Assembly: GCA_030442055.1 (NCBI GenBank)
Contig: JAUJEB010000006.1
Span: forward strand, 186,001 to 250,000
DNA: 64,000 bases
DNA from: Agaribacillus aureus
GTDB taxonomy: Bacteria > Bacteroidota > Bacteroidia > Cytophagales > Cyclobacteriaceae
Reading direction: 5' to 3'
A program made the translations under genes and the position numbers. Each line of letters opens with the position of its first letter. Position 1 is the stretch's first letter. The notes beneath the pieces are model-generated. The model ran no database searches, was not told the DNA's origin, and worked only from the letters and a program-made list of their open reading frames with translations. Below are positions 16,766 to 27,120 of the stretch, in pieces.

Positions 16766-19312
16766 TTAGTGAATAGATATACTGACGGAGTCCCCGTTCA
16801 GTCCTTTGACATGTGCTTTTACGGTTACCGAAGAGGGTTTTCTTTTGGATTGCACTATGAGCAACGCCCTTCCTTTATCGGTTAATATTTTGTTTGATTG
16901 ATAATCTTGTACATTGTCAGGCGCACCATTGTCCACGCCTAAAATCCTGGCTTCCCCTTCCACGCTGAATATAATTTCCCGGTTATGTGTCTTTACCAGA
17001 ACTCCGGCTTCATCTTTTATTTGCGCTACAATGTGACTCACATCATACCCGTCTGCTGTGAGTGATTTTTTGTCCGCCTCGAGTGAAACGGATGCCGGTT
17101 CAGCGGCTGTCATCAATGTGGTACTAACCGCTTTTCCCTCATAAATTCCCTTTGCCTCCAGTTTGCCTGGCTTAAACGGAACCGCCCATTTGTAGATCCT
17201 GTCTTCAAAATCGTCAAGTTGCCTGATGCCTTGAGATACGCCATTTAAAAACAGTTCTATTTTTTCGCAGTTGGAATAAACCTCTACTGCCATCTGCTCT
17301 TGTGAGGAATAATTCCAGTGTTCATTCACCGGATGCCAGCCCCAAAGTGCTTTTTTCCAGGCGCCAGGTTTTTTTTCAATAACCTTTCCGGTTGATGCCT
17401 CTATTTTGTAAGGAGAATCCTTCAGGCGTTGTGTAGTCATATAAACGTGAGGCTGTGTTTGCCATAGCGTTTTCATCATATGATAGGAAGGTTTCTCAAA
17501 ACCAGCCATATCCAAAAGCCCGCTGGAGGTTCCTTTTTTTGGCCATTGTTTGTTGGCTTCTCCCATATAGTCAATGCCAGTCCACAGAAACAGGCCGGAA
17601 ATAAAGGGTCTTTCAATAACACTTTTCCACTCATGCCACTGCCCCAAATTTTCTGTACCCATAATGGCTTTATCAGGATACAGCTTGTGTCCGTAATCGT
17701 ATAAAACACGCCGGTAGCTATAGCCCACTATATCCAGGGCATCGGTATAGCCGGTCACATGACTGGCAGAAGGTAAAATACAATTGGCGATAACCGGCCG
17801 GGTCTTATCCATCTCTCTTGTCCAATCTGCCAGCTTTTGAGCGGTTTTTGCCAATATATAAGATCCTTCCGGGCTTTCTTCGTAACGTTTTTTTATTTGC
17901 TCGGGAGAAATAGGAGGAGGCGAAAAAAAGTAATTACCCTGCCAGCCCATGTTAAAAAAGCCGGTGGCATGCGCATAGCGGGGATAGGTCCACTCGATCT
18001 CATTACCGATACTCCACTGTATGATACAGGCGTGGTTGCGGTCCCTTAACATGGTATTTTTTAAATCGCGCTCGGCCCATTCCTGAAAGTACTCCGTATA
18101 ACCACGGGTGATGTAATCTACACTTTGTTCATTCTGATTGAGCCGTTTGTCTTTGGGGTTGTCCCACTCATCAAAAAACTCTTCCTGTACCAAAAAGCCC
18201 ATTTCGTCACATAAGTTGAGAAACGACGCTGAGCTCGGGTTGTGTGCGGTGCGGATGGCATTGCAACCCGCCTCCTTCAATTTTTTAAGGCGCCTTCTCC
18301 ACACACCATCTGGTACAGCAGCTCCTGTCAATCCACCATCATGATGCAGGCAAACACCTTTAATCAGCATATTTTTACCGTTTAAAAAGAATCCTTTTTC
18401 CTGGTCAAATTGTATGGTTCTGATTCCCACCGGGATCTCTTGCCGGTCAATGACTATGTCATTTTTAGTAATAGAAGTGACCAGGCGATATAGATGGGGG
18501 TTGTCGGTATCCCACAGCACCGGGTTTTCCACCGTGATTTGCCCGCTGAAAGGCTGCCTGCTCTGGTTTTGTATCGAGAATCGGTCTGTGTGTTGTCCTA
18601 CTTTCTTTCCTTTTGGGTCATACAATTCAGTTAATAAGTCAAAGCGTTGGGCTTCTGTATAATTGTTTTTCACGGTTACCTGAAAAGATACTTTGGCTTT
18701 TTCTTCGGTAACCTCAGGTGTCGTGATATAGGCGCCCCAAACGGGGATGTGTAAGTTATCTTTAGTAATGAGCTTTACGTTGCGGTAGATGCCAGAACCA
18801 GAGTACCAGCGGCTGTCTGCATATCGGGTACGGTCTACCTTTACCTCTAAAATATTGTTCTTGGTGTCTTTTCTTAAATGATCGGTTATATCATAGTAGA
18901 AAGGAGAGTAGCCATAAGGATGGAAGCCAAGCTTTGTGCCGTTTAGCCATACTTCGGTATTATTGTATACACCGTCAAAGTACAAATAGACGGTTTGGCC
19001 GGTTTTTAAGGATAGCTGAAAATGCTTCTTGTACCATCCTAAACCACCCGGAAGATAACCTGTTGCCCCCTCTCCATTAATGGAATCAAAAGATGCCCCG
19101 GTGCTCCAGTCATGCGGAAGGTTTACCGCTTTCCAATCCCAATTGTCTCGGGGTTTGCTGTCGTCCGAACCATTTGACAGGGAGAATTCCCACCCAAAGT
19201 TAAAGTCAACTTCCCCGGATGACCTGGCAGCCGGGTCGCCCGGAACAGATTTGGTTTCCGTAGCATTGCAGGCGCAAAGTATCATAAGAATCGGTAATAG
19301 GTATCCTTTCAT
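16766..19312 (-). CDS. GH2-family beta-galactosidase, lipoprotein
   Basis: The 848-residue protein has a lipobox near residue 15 (LCAC), an N-terminal sugar-binding jelly roll (about 35-190), an immunoglobulin-like domain (200-300), the TIM barrel (300-600) and C-terminal DUF4982/Big-like domains. The acid/base Glu438 lies in [11 protein letters not shown] and the nucleophile Glu554 in [17 protein letters not shown] is the conserved barrel motif. GH2 enzymes in agar loci remove the terminal D-galactose of agaro-oligosaccharides. It is the first gene of the long minus-strand operon. Confidence 0.85.
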   Translation of the reverse strand: MKGYLLPILMILCACNATETKSVPGDPAARSSGEVDFNFGWEFSLSNGSDDSKPRDNWDWKAVNLPHDWSTGASFDSINGEGATGYLPGGLGWYKKHFQLSLKTGQTVYLYFDGVYNNTEVWLNGTKLGFHPYGYSPFYYDITDHLRKDTKNNILEVKVDRTRYADSRWYSGSGIYRNVKLITKDNLHIPVWGAYITTPEVTEEKAKVSFQVTVKNNYTEAQRFDLLTELYDPKGKKVGQHTDRFSIQNQSRQPFSGQITVENPVLWDTDNPHLYRLVTSITKNDIVIDRQEIPVGIRTIQFDQEKGFFLNGKNMLIKGVCLHHDGGLTGAAVPDGVWRRRLKKLKEAGCNAIRTAHNPSSASFLNLCDEMGFLVQEEFFDEWDNPKDKRLNQNEQSVDYITRGYTEYFQEWAERDLKNTMLRDRNHACIIQWSIGNEIEWTYPRYAHATGFFNMGWQGNYFFSPPPISPEQIKKRYEESPEGSYILAKTAQKLADWTREMDKTRPVIANCILPSASHVTGYTDALDIVGYSYRRVLYDYGHKLYPDKAIMGTENLGQWHEWKSVIERPFISGLFLWTGIDYMGEANKQWPKKGTSSGLLDMAGFEKPSYHMMKTLWQTQPHVYMTTQRLKDSPYKIEASTGKVIEKKPGAWKKALWGWHPVNEHWNYSSQEQMAVEVYSNCEKIELFLNGVSQGIRQLDDFEDRIYKWAVPFKPGKLEAKGIYEGKAVSTTLMTAAEPASVSLEADKKSLTADGYDVSHIVAQIKDEAGVLVKTHNREIIFSVEGEARILGVDNGAPDNVQDYQSNKILTDKGRALLIVQSKRKPSSVTVKAHVKGLNGDSVSISIH

Positions 19313-19521
19313 TGTCTGATCTGATCACAGGGGTATTTAAGACTTACAACGGCCTGTATGATTAGTGCGGAATATGTAAAACCTACGGATACAAGCCGGC
19401 TGTAAAAATGGCAGGATAAATTCTAAATCCGAGAAAAACCAACTAGACAAAAACTGAACATCATCTATATTGAAAGTAGTTGGAGAATATGTGCATTAAG
19501 GAACTTATTGGCTAAAAATCA

Positions 19522-19549
19522 TTGGTATAATGGGCTTATTCTATATTTG
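19522..19549 (+). promoter_or_regulatory. Possible Bacteroidota promoter for the TPR/HTH regulator
   Basis: TATATTTG at 19542-19549 fits the TAnnTTTG -7 element, with a TTG at 19522-19524 as a possible -33 element, 17 bp apart. It lies about 105 bp before the regulator start, in the 341-bp divergent spacer (19313-19653), which must also hold the GH2 operon promoter. I could not fix the latter. Confidence 0.35.
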
Positions 19550-19653
19550 CGGGCTACTTGATCGGACAAGTAGTCCTTGGATTTTAGCCTTGAAAATACT
19601 TAAATTGTAGTTCAACCTAACTGGACAATCGACGATTAATAATTGGCTGAGGT

Positions 19654-21288
19654 ATGCGAATAATAATTACGCTTTATATTACCGGATTGTTATGGACACT
19701 GTCTGCACCAACAATAAGAGCGGAAAAGGGACTGCAGGATTCGGTGAAGTTTTTTGCTGAACAAATCTTTGACAAAGCCAAAACCATCAGGTATCATAAC
19801 CCAGACAGTGCGATCGTATTGTTAAATCAGAGTTATGAAGAATTTTTGGGTGCTGCCGATACATTGCAGGCGATAGCCGTTCTTTTGGAATTGGCTGATG
19901 TCTATGGAAATCACGCCAACTACGCATTGTCTTACGACATATTCTGGAAAGCGCTTTTCCTGGCCGATGATATGAAAAATGAAGAGGTGAAAGCTTCCAT
20001 TTATATACATCTGGGAAGGTTGTACAGCTTTTATAAAAGAAAGGAGGAGGCCTTGAAATATTTCCGGAATTCACTGGAGATCAATAAGCACCTGGTTGCG
20101 GAAGGCCTGCTGGAACAAGCCAGGCTTGTTATTAACTACTATGCACTTTGCGCTACCTATCGGGAGTTGTCGGAGCCGGCAACTGCCAAAGCCTATCTGG
20201 ATAGTTGTTTTTTATATTTCTCTTCTTTGCCCGGACAAATTGATACGGCCTTTCTTCAGTTTGAACGGTCGAACATCCTGGCCCAGGATGGTAAAAGTGA
20301 GGAGGCCCTGGAGATCATGGAAAGCATTCACCCCTGGTTTATTGAGAATCGGCCGTCTTACCTGGTGTTGGTGTATACCTATTGGGGGGATATTTATCAG
20401 CAAATATCGAATTTTGAAGCGAGCGAAGAATATTATAAAAAGGCATTAGGGATTTCAAAACGTTACAACAGCCATGTGGATTTTACGCCTTTGGTTTACG
20501 AAAAACTGGCAGACCTGTACTTGCAGCAAGGAAAACATTTACCGGCTTTTGAAAGCCTGCAACAGGCAAAAAACCTGGATGCCAGATTTTTTGACAGCAG
20601 AAGTGAAAATAACCGGCCGCTGTTGGAAATAAAAGATGCTTTCAGGTTGGAAAAGGAACAGCAGGAAAAGCTTATTCAAAAACAGCGATTGGCAAAATTG
20701 GAGCAGGACGAAAAAATAGGTTTTTTGCAAAGAACGATTTTGTTGGTAGTCATTGCCTCATTGGTAATTATTGGCATCATTTATTTAAATTACCTCAAAT
20801 CAAAATACAGATCCGAAAAGCGATTAATCAGGAAGAAACAGGACATGGAAATGCGAAAGGCCCGGGAACTGCTGGAACTCAAAAATAAGGAATTGGCGGT
20901 ATCTGCCCTACAACTTGTCGAAAAGGAAGAATTCCTGAGTTTCCTTAAAAGTCAGATCAAAGGGAATCAAGGGAGCATTGAGACCCGGGAACTAAAGAAA
21001 ATCCTAAGATCAATTTCAGTTAGTAACGCCCGTAGCTGGCAGGAGTTTAAGTTGAGATTTACAGCAGTAAATGAGAGGTTTTATCAGAAGATAACTGATA
21101 AATTCCCTGACCTGACACAAGGTGATCAGAAAATATGTGCCCTGATCAAGCTAAATTTCTCCAGTAAGGATATGGCCAAACTTTTGGGCATATCGGTGGA
21201 ATCAGTGCATACAACGCGTTATCGGCTCAGAAAAAAAATGGGACTGTCCAGAAGTACTAATCTGGAAGATTTTATAGCTACACTTTAA
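19654..21288 (+). CDS. TPR-repeat membrane regulator with C-terminal LuxR-like HTH
   Basis: The 544-residue protein has a signal-like N-terminus, several tetratricopeptide repeats (about residues 70-310), one transmembrane helix near 365-385, a charged coiled coil (390-430) and a C-terminal helix-turn-helix (DMAKLLGISVESVHTTRYRLRKKMGL). This layout, a periplasmic TPR sensor and a cytoplasmic DNA-binding end, is common in Bacteroidota polysaccharide loci. It is divergent from the GH2/anhydrogalactose operon and upstream of the galactonate branch, so it probably senses an agar breakdown product and activates one or both sides. Confidence 0.8.
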   Translation: MRIIITLYITGLLWTLSAPTIRAEKGLQDSVKFFAEQIFDKAKTIRYHNPDSAIVLLNQSYEEFLGAADTLQAIAVLLELADVYGNHANYALSYDIFWKALFLADDMKNEEVKASIYIHLGRLYSFYKRKEEALKYFRNSLEINKHLVAEGLLEQARLVINYYALCATYRELSEPATAKAYLDSCFLYFSSLPGQIDTAFLQFERSNILAQDGKSEEALEIMESIHPWFIENRPSYLVLVYTYWGDIYQQISNFEASEEYYKKALGISKRYNSHVDFTPLVYEKLADLYLQQGKHLPAFESLQQAKNLDARFFDSRSENNRPLLEIKDAFRLEKEQQEKLIQKQRLAKLEQDEKIGFLQRTILLVVIASLVIIGIIYLNYLKSKYRSEKRLIRKKQDMEMRKARELLELKNKELAVSALQLVEKEEFLSFLKSQIKGNQGSIETRELKKILRSISVSNARSWQEFKLRFTAVNERFYQKITDKFPDLTQGDQKICALIKLNFSSKDMAKLLGISVESVHTTRYRLRKKMGLSRSTNLEDFIATL

Positions 21289-21380
21289 TGGAATCATTTT
21301 TTTAAATTGAACGGGAAACAGCATAAGCATTTTATTTATAACCCAAACGACATTAGAAAACTTACCATAAACTATACCTT

Positions 21381-23210
21381 ATGAGCAAATCCTATAAAAT
21401 CTCTACACTGCTTTCATTGGCCATGCTATGCTTTATTTCAACAGCTTATTCTCAGAAAACTTTGATACAAGGCGAATTGAAAAAATGGCACAAGGTCACT
21501 TTATTGTTCCACGGACCTCAGGTTTCGGAGCAGGATGCGTTTAATCCCTTTATGAATTATCGTTTGAATGTAAACTTTACCCACGCCCCTTCCGGTAAAA
21601 AATATCTGGTGCCGGGTCATTTTGCAGCTGACGGCGAGGCAGCCAATAGCTCTGCAACATCGGGAAATAAATGGCGGGTCTATTTTGCGCCAGATGAAGA
21701 AGGTGAGTGGCGTTATGAGGTGACATTCAGAAAAGGCACGTGGGTAGCGGTGAGCGATCGCGACGAAGCCGGAGGAAGCGGCGGTTTTATGGATGAGGAA
21801 AAAGGCACCTTTACCGTGCTGCCAACCGATAAAACAGGCAGGGACTTGCGCGCAAAGGGTAGATTGCAGTATGTTGGAGAGCCTTATCTTAAATTTGGCG
21901 AAACCGGGGAATATTTTTTAAAATGCGGCGCCGATGCGCCGGAGAATTTTTTGGCCTATGCAGAATTTGACGGTAACTTCCAAAATGATGGCCATAAAGA
22001 TGAGCTGGTCAAAAACTGGGAAGCCCATGTGAAGCATTGGAACGAAGGAGATCCTACCTGGCAAAATGGTAAAGGGAAAGGTATTATCGGGGCTGTTAAC
22101 TACCTGGCCGGCAAAGGTATGAATGTGTTTTCTTTTCTTACCAACAATATTGAAGGAGACGACCGCAATGTGTTTCCCTATACGGATTACAATACATACG
22201 ATCATTTCGATGTTTCGAAATTGGATCAGTGGGAAATAATATTTGAACACGCTGATAAACTAGGTATGTTTTTACATTTTAAAACCCTGGAAGTTGAGAA
22301 TCAGGGGTTGCTGGACGGCGGAGGCGTCGGGGCCAATACCAAGCTTTATTATCGCGAGCTGATCTCCAGGTTTGGGCATCATTTGGCATTGAACTGGAAT
22401 CTCGGTGAAGAAAATGGGGAATGGATGAAAAAGCACCCGACCCCGCCGCAATTTACCTGGCAAAGGTTATCAATGGCCGCCTACTTTCACGACCACGATC
22501 CCTATAAACATCATATAGTCATTCACAATGGTAATCAGTTTTACGACCTGCTGGGGCCGGAAAGCCATTTGACCGGAATTTCCTATCAAACCCATAAACC
22601 GGATTTTAGTACCGTGCATAAATCAGTGTTAAGATGGCGCAAAATATCACAGGATGCCGGTAAGGTATGGGCCATAGCTGTAGACGAACCGGGTGATGCA
22701 CAACATTCGCTACTTCCCGATAGCGAAGATCCGGCTCATGACGATGCTCGCAAAAATGGGCTCTGGGGAGCATTAATGGCCGGAGCCTGGGGAACCGAGT
22801 GGTATTTCGGCTACAAGCATCCTCATTCAGACCTGACCTGCCAGGATTATGCCAGCAGAGATCTTTTCTGGGATCAGGGACGGCATGCCTTGAAATTTTT
22901 CCAGGAGCTGGAAGTACCGTTTTGGGAGATGGAAAACCATAACGAGCTGATCAGCAATAAGGATGGCTATTGTTTTGCAAAACCTGGAAGCACATTCGTT
23001 GTCTACCTGAAAAATGGCGGAACCAGCGACCTTGAGCTGGATGCTGACGGTGGCACCTATACCATTACCTGGTTTAACCCCCGCACCGGAAAAGTCGAAA
23101 GCAAACCCAAATCAGTCGAAGGTAAGGGGAAACTAAGCATTGGATTACCTCCTGTCAAAAAGGAACGACAGGAAGATTGGGTGGCGCTGGTCAGGAAAAA
23201 GGTGCCGTGA
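21381..23210 (+). CDS. DUF5060-containing putative glycoside hydrolase
   Basis: The 609-residue protein has a signal peptide ending TAYSQ, an N-terminal beta domain of the DUF5060 type (WHKVTLLFHGPQVSE...NPFMNYRLNVNF, residues about 30-155), a TIM-barrel-like middle (160-500) with LNWNLGEENGEW and WAIAVDEPGDA, where acidic residues could be catalytic, and a C-terminal beta domain (TYTITWFNPRTGK) of the putative collagen-binding type. Proteins of this layout occur in algal and plant polysaccharide loci. The exact family and substrate are not recognised. It follows the TPR/HTH regulator by 92 bp. Confidence 0.65.
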   Translation: MSKSYKISTLLSLAMLCFISTAYSQKTLIQGELKKWHKVTLLFHGPQVSEQDAFNPFMNYRLNVNFTHAPSGKKYLVPGHFAADGEAANSSATSGNKWRVYFAPDEEGEWRYEVTFRKGTWVAVSDRDEAGGSGGFMDEEKGTFTVLPTDKTGRDLRAKGRLQYVGEPYLKFGETGEYFLKCGADAPENFLAYAEFDGNFQNDGHKDELVKNWEAHVKHWNEGDPTWQNGKGKGIIGAVNYLAGKGMNVFSFLTNNIEGDDRNVFPYTDYNTYDHFDVSKLDQWEIIFEHADKLGMFLHFKTLEVENQGLLDGGGVGANTKLYYRELISRFGHHLALNWNLGEENGEWMKKHPTPPQFTWQRLSMAAYFHDHDPYKHHIVIHNGNQFYDLLGPESHLTGISYQTHKPDFSTVHKSVLRWRKISQDAGKVWAIAVDEPGDAQHSLLPDSEDPAHDDARKNGLWGALMAGAWGTEWYFGYKHPHSDLTCQDYASRDLFWDQGRHALKFFQELEVPFWEMENHNELISNKDGYCFAKPGSTFVVYLKNGGTSDLELDADGGTYTITWFNPRTGKVESKPKSVEGKGKLSIGLPPVKKERQEDWVALVRKKVP

Positions 23211-23298
23211 TGCTAGCGTGGTTTTCACCGCTATGATGCTTGCTATTCTCTTTGATGACAATTGAAGATAACAAAGATGTTGCCAGTCATTTAATTGG

Positions 23299-23317
23299 CA
23301 TCATAATTTGTATGATG
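23299..23317. promoter_or_regulatory. Inverted repeat, operator candidate for the FadR-type regulator
   Basis: CATCATA and TATGATG form a perfect 7-bp inverted repeat around 5 bases, 42 bp upstream of the preferred ATG of the GntR gene. This fits an autoregulatory operator of a FadR-type dimer. Confidence 0.5.
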
Positions 23318-23358
23318 TATTATAAATTATTACCTTGAACGAAATTACTTATTGCAAC

Positions 23359-24075
23359 ATGTTTAAAAGAATAGGGGATCAGCTTTCATTATCGGATAAA
23401 ATTGAGGTGGAAATAGAAGACGCTATCCGCCATGGGAGGCTTTCTCCGGGAGAAAAGTTGCCGACAGAAAGTGAGCTTTGCAGTCAGTTTTCGGTAAGCC
23501 GCACTGCTGTGAGAGAAGCTATTGGCAAGTTGAATGCCAGGGGACTGATAACGGTAAAAAAGGGCAGTGGCATATATGTAGATGAAATAAGTTATGACCG
23601 TACGAGGCAGGCATTGAACCTTTTTTTTGAATTATCGACGATGCCGGATCTGGCGATACAAACCATAGATGCCCGGCTGATTATGGAGCCTCAAGTAGCG
23701 GCCTTTGCGGCCAGGGTACGGTCTTCGGCCCATATAGATAATTTAGAGGAAAACCAGGCTAAAATGATATCCTGTAAAATAGGGGACCTGGAAAGAGAAG
23801 CAGAGTTGGATAATGAATTTCATTCCGAAATCATTGCTTCCACGGGAAATCCGGTGATTGCCCTGCTAATGCGTCCGGTTTATTCCCTGATGCCAAAATA
23901 CAGGCAAAAGGTGTTCGCTAAAAGCAGCAAGCTGATACCAACCGATGAGAAAGAAATTCTTATTGGCTTTCACGGTGAGATTTTAAAATCCATTAAAGAG
24001 CGAAATGGACAGAAGGCTTACGATACAATGGCAGCTCATTTGGAACATACGAAAAAGAATTATTTGGAATTTTGA
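23359..24075 (+). CDS. GntR-family regulator, FadR/FCD type
   Basis: I prefer the ATG at 23359 (MFKRIGDQLSLSD) over the TTG at 23335. The product of about 238 residues has a winged helix (LPTESELCSQFSVSRTAVREAIGKLNARGLI, GSGIYV wing) and an FCD domain with conserved acid/His positions (DARLIMEPQVAAFAAR, DNEFHSEIIASTGN). It sits directly before GH29, D-galactonate dehydratase, GntP and lactonase genes, the same kind of company that DgoR keeps, so a galactonate-type effector is likely. Confidence 0.85.
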   Translation: MFKRIGDQLSLSDKIEVEIEDAIRHGRLSPGEKLPTESELCSQFSVSRTAVREAIGKLNARGLITVKKGSGIYVDEISYDRTRQALNLFFELSTMPDLAIQTIDARLIMEPQVAAFAARVRSSAHIDNLEENQAKMISCKIGDLEREAELDNEFHSEIIASTGNPVIALLMRPVYSLMPKYRQKVFAKSSKLIPTDEKEILIGFHGEILKSIKERNGQKAYDTMAAHLEHTKKNYLEF

Positions 24076-24171
24076 TTTTATTCCTTCCAGGACACTGGTC
24101 ATTTCAGGGCCGGAAGTTTTATGGCGGGCCTATATGTTGGGAGGGGAAGGAAGCGGTTTAAATAGACGATT

Positions 24172-25875
24172 ATGAAAAAAATGCTTTTATATGTGTTTCT
24201 GGTTGTTCAGTTGACCTTTTACCAGATGGGCACGGCTTATGGCCAGGAACAAAAATTGATCAATAACAATAAACCGGAAAGAGAAGAATGGTTGAAGGAT
24301 GCGGGTTTTGGCATGTTTATTCATTGGGGGATTGATACCCAATTAGGTACGGTGATCAGCCACTCGCTGGCCGGTTCTTCACCAGCTTATGCCCGCAAGT
24401 ATATTGAAGACCTTCCCAAAACTTTTAATCCTAAAGACTGGGATCCTGAAAAGATTGTCACACTGGCCAAGAATGCCGGTATGAAATACATCGTTTTTAC
24501 AACCAAACATCATTCGGGATTTTGTTTTTGGGATACCAAAACGACGGATTTTAGCGTAAAGAACACGCCATACCAGAAAGATATTCTTCAGGATTTTGTG
24601 GCGGCCTGCCGCAAATTTGGTTTGGCCGTCGGCTTCTATTACTCCTCGGAGGATTTTGTCTATAGCTTTCAAAATGGTATTCAGGATATCAGAAGGGTAA
24701 ACCATTGGGAAGCTGCTGCTCCTATCCAGGAAAAATACCGGGCTTATGTTATGGAACAAACCCGGGAGTTGATGACAGATTTTGGCGCTGTCGATATTTT
24801 TTTCATTGACAGCAAAGTGTTAGCCGAGGAGGTAAAAGCAGTCGTTTGGGAACTCCAACCCGATTGTTTAATTACCAGGGGTGCTATTCTGACACCGGAA
24901 CAGTTCATTCCCGGAGAAGCCATCAATTCTGCCTGGGAAAGTAACATGACTATGGGCACCCAATGGAATTACAAGCCGACGAATGAACACTACAAGTCTG
25001 GCGGTTTATTGATAAAGACCCTCATCGAGGCCAGGGCTAAAGGCGGTACTTTTTTACTCAACATAGGCCCCAACCAATGGGGGGAACTGAATGAAGCCCA
25101 GCAGGGCAGGTTGATGGAGCTGGCAGCCTGGAATTTTGTCAATCACGAGGCCATTCAAAATGTCAGGCCATGGATAACCAGCAATGAAGGTAATATTTGG
25201 TTTACAAAACAGAAAGATCAAAAGACGGTGTTTGCCTATTTGACAGACATCCCGAATTGGGTTAGGGGTAACCGTAAAGACTTCCTGCTAAAAAGTGTCA
25301 AAGCCACCAGGAAAACCAGGATAAGCGTGCTGGGACAGTCCGGCAATGTGGTAGAATATATGCCCGATGTCGACGGCACCGCCTCCTATGAACAAACGCC
25401 CGACGGACTTAAAATATCCGTGGTAAGAGCGCAAAGGATTTATAATAACCACCAATGGCCTAACCCTGTGGTAGTAAAACTGGAAAATGTAACACCGGCC
25501 ATGACCTTGACAAAATTCAAGACCAGCGAGGCGACAGTTGTTGGCCGGGGACAGGTAAAGTTTGGTATGGAAATACCAGGCATGGGTGATGCATCGTCCC
25601 TGCAAATTGGCTTTGAATACCGCCCCCTCAGGAGCACCTTGGAGAAAGAGGTGAAGACTTCATGGTCCGCCACAAACCTGATGACGGTTAACGGAACAGG
25701 TGCCTACGAACTGTTGGTAGCCGATGAATCTTTCAGGGGCCTTAGCAATCCGGATGATCAGGGTGACGACGGTATCGTAAACGCCTCTGCCAGTAGTACC
25801 GGATTGGAATACCGGGCTATCGTTTACCAAAACGGCCTTAAGATAGAGGGGAACACGCTGGCCATAAAAGAATAG
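24172..25875 (+). CDS. GH29-family alpha-L-fucosidase-like enzyme
   Basis: The 567-residue protein has a signal peptide ending TAYGQ, then the GH29 barrel: GFGMFIHWG (residues 45-53), TTKHHSGFCFWDTKTTDFSV and DIFFIDSK, whose Asp213 is the expected nucleophile. The usual Gly after that Asp is Ser here. A C-terminal beta domain follows (about 330-450), with an additional C-terminal region. GH29 hydrolyses alpha-L-fucosides and some members act on alpha-L-galactosides. With agar genes around it and no fucose genes, alpha-L-galactose (found in porphyran) is an attractive alternative substrate, but this is inference. Confidence 0.8.
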   Translation: MKKMLLYVFLVVQLTFYQMGTAYGQEQKLINNNKPEREEWLKDAGFGMFIHWGIDTQLGTVISHSLAGSSPAYARKYIEDLPKTFNPKDWDPEKIVTLAKNAGMKYIVFTTKHHSGFCFWDTKTTDFSVKNTPYQKDILQDFVAACRKFGLAVGFYYSSEDFVYSFQNGIQDIRRVNHWEAAAPIQEKYRAYVMEQTRELMTDFGAVDIFFIDSKVLAEEVKAVVWELQPDCLITRGAILTPEQFIPGEAINSAWESNMTMGTQWNYKPTNEHYKSGGLLIKTLIEARAKGGTFLLNIGPNQWGELNEAQQGRLMELAAWNFVNHEAIQNVRPWITSNEGNIWFTKQKDQKTVFAYLTDIPNWVRGNRKDFLLKSVKATRKTRISVLGQSGNVVEYMPDVDGTASYEQTPDGLKISVVRAQRIYNNHQWPNPVVVKLENVTPAMTLTKFKTSEATVVGRGQVKFGMEIPGMGDASSLQIGFEYRPLRSTLEKEVKTSWSATNLMTVNGTGAYELLVADESFRGLSNPDDQGDDGIVNASASSTGLEYRAIVYQNGLKIEGNTLAIKE

Positions 25876-25889
25876 GATGACTATAAAAT

Positions 25890-27098
25890 ATGTTTATGAA
25901 TAAATCAGAGACCAGCCCTTCCGGCGAAGTAAATTCAGCGATGTCAGGCATGGAGATTACAGGTGTCGAGCTATTTAAAGTACCACCGCGTTGGATGTTT
26001 TTGAAAATTACCACCGCTAATGGTTTAAGTGGTTGGGGAGAACCGGTGGTTGAAGGACGGGCGGATACCGTGGCTGCGGCTATTAAAGAGCTGGAATCCT
26101 ATTTGATAGGCCATCCCGCCAACAGAATTGAAGATCTCTGGCAGATTATTTTTCGGGGTGGTTTTTATCGCGGAGGTCCGATATTGATGAGTGCGATATC
26201 AGGCATCGACCAGGCGCTTTGGGATATCAAGGGTAAAGCTTTGGGCGTGCCGATCTATGAGTTATTGGGAGGGGCGGTACGCGACAAAATGAAGATTTAT
26301 GGCTGGATTGGCGGAGATAAGCCTCACGATGTGGCTTCCTCGGCCATAGCAAGAGTAGAGGCGGGCTTTAAAGCCGTCAAAATGAATGCCACCTCAGAGA
26401 TGGAATGGATTGATTCTCCCGCCAAAGTAAAAGAAGCCGCCGACCGGTTGGCTGCGGTGAGGGAGGCTGTAGGAGACGAGGTCTCCATTGGTATTGATTT
26501 TCATGGACGCGTTCACAAGGGAATGTTCAAGGTGCTTTCCAGGGCAATGGAGCCAAACCATCCGTTCTTTATTGAAGAACCGGTACTGGCGGAAAATAAT
26601 GAGGCCTTACGGGCTTTTCAGTCATTTACACCTATTCCTATTGCGACTGGCGAACGCATGTATTCACGCTGGGATTTTAAGCAGGTATTTAACGATGGAT
26701 CAGTGGACATTATTCAGCCGGATCTCAGCCACGCCGGTGGTATATCGGAAGTAAAGAAGATTGCCTCCATGGCAGAGGCCTACGATGTGGCCCTGGCACC
26801 CCATTGTCCTTTGGGGCCTATTTCTTTTGCGGCGGCTTTGCAGGTAGATTTCAGCGCCATCAATGCCATGATCCAGGAAACCAGTATGGGCATTCATTAC
26901 AACAAGGGAGCCGACCTGCTGGACTACCTGAAGGATCCTACAGTCTTTAAAATAGATAACGGCTATGTGCCCCTGCCGAAGATGCCTGGATTGGGTATAG
27001 CCATCGATGAAGAAAAGGTACGTGAAGCCTCACGAATCGGGCACAGTTGGAAGAATCCGGTATGGCGTAATGAAGACGGGTCTATAACAGAATGGTAA
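25890..27098 (+). CDS. dgoD: D-galactonate dehydratase
   Basis: From residue 21 the protein follows E. coli DgoD closely (VPPRWMFLKI, WGEPVVEGRA, GGFYRGGPILMSAI, GSI-type EEPV, APHCPLGP, SMGIHYNKGA). The metal and catalytic residues Asp203, His205, Glu229, Glu255 and His305 are each exactly 20 higher than in E. coli, so the first 20 residues are an extra N-terminal piece or the true start is the ATG at 25950. The enzyme converts D-galactonate to 2-keto-3-deoxy-D-galactonate in the cytoplasm. It lies 14 bp after GH29 and 22 bp before GntP. Confidence 0.93.
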   Translation: MFMNKSETSPSGEVNSAMSGMEITGVELFKVPPRWMFLKITTANGLSGWGEPVVEGRADTVAAAIKELESYLIGHPANRIEDLWQIIFRGGFYRGGPILMSAISGIDQALWDIKGKALGVPIYELLGGAVRDKMKIYGWIGGDKPHDVASSAIARVEAGFKAVKMNATSEMEWIDSPAKVKEAADRLAAVREAVGDEVSIGIDFHGRVHKGMFKVLSRAMEPNHPFFIEEPVLAENNEALRAFQSFTPIPIATGERMYSRWDFKQVFNDGSVDIIQPDLSHAGGISEVKKIASMAEAYDVALAPHCPLGPISFAAALQVDFSAINAMIQETSMGIHYNKGADLLDYLKDPTVFKIDNGYVPLPKMPGLGIAIDEEKVREASRIGHSWKNPVWRNEDGSITEW

Positions 27099-27120
27099 CT
27101 ACTTATTTGATCCCTAAAAT

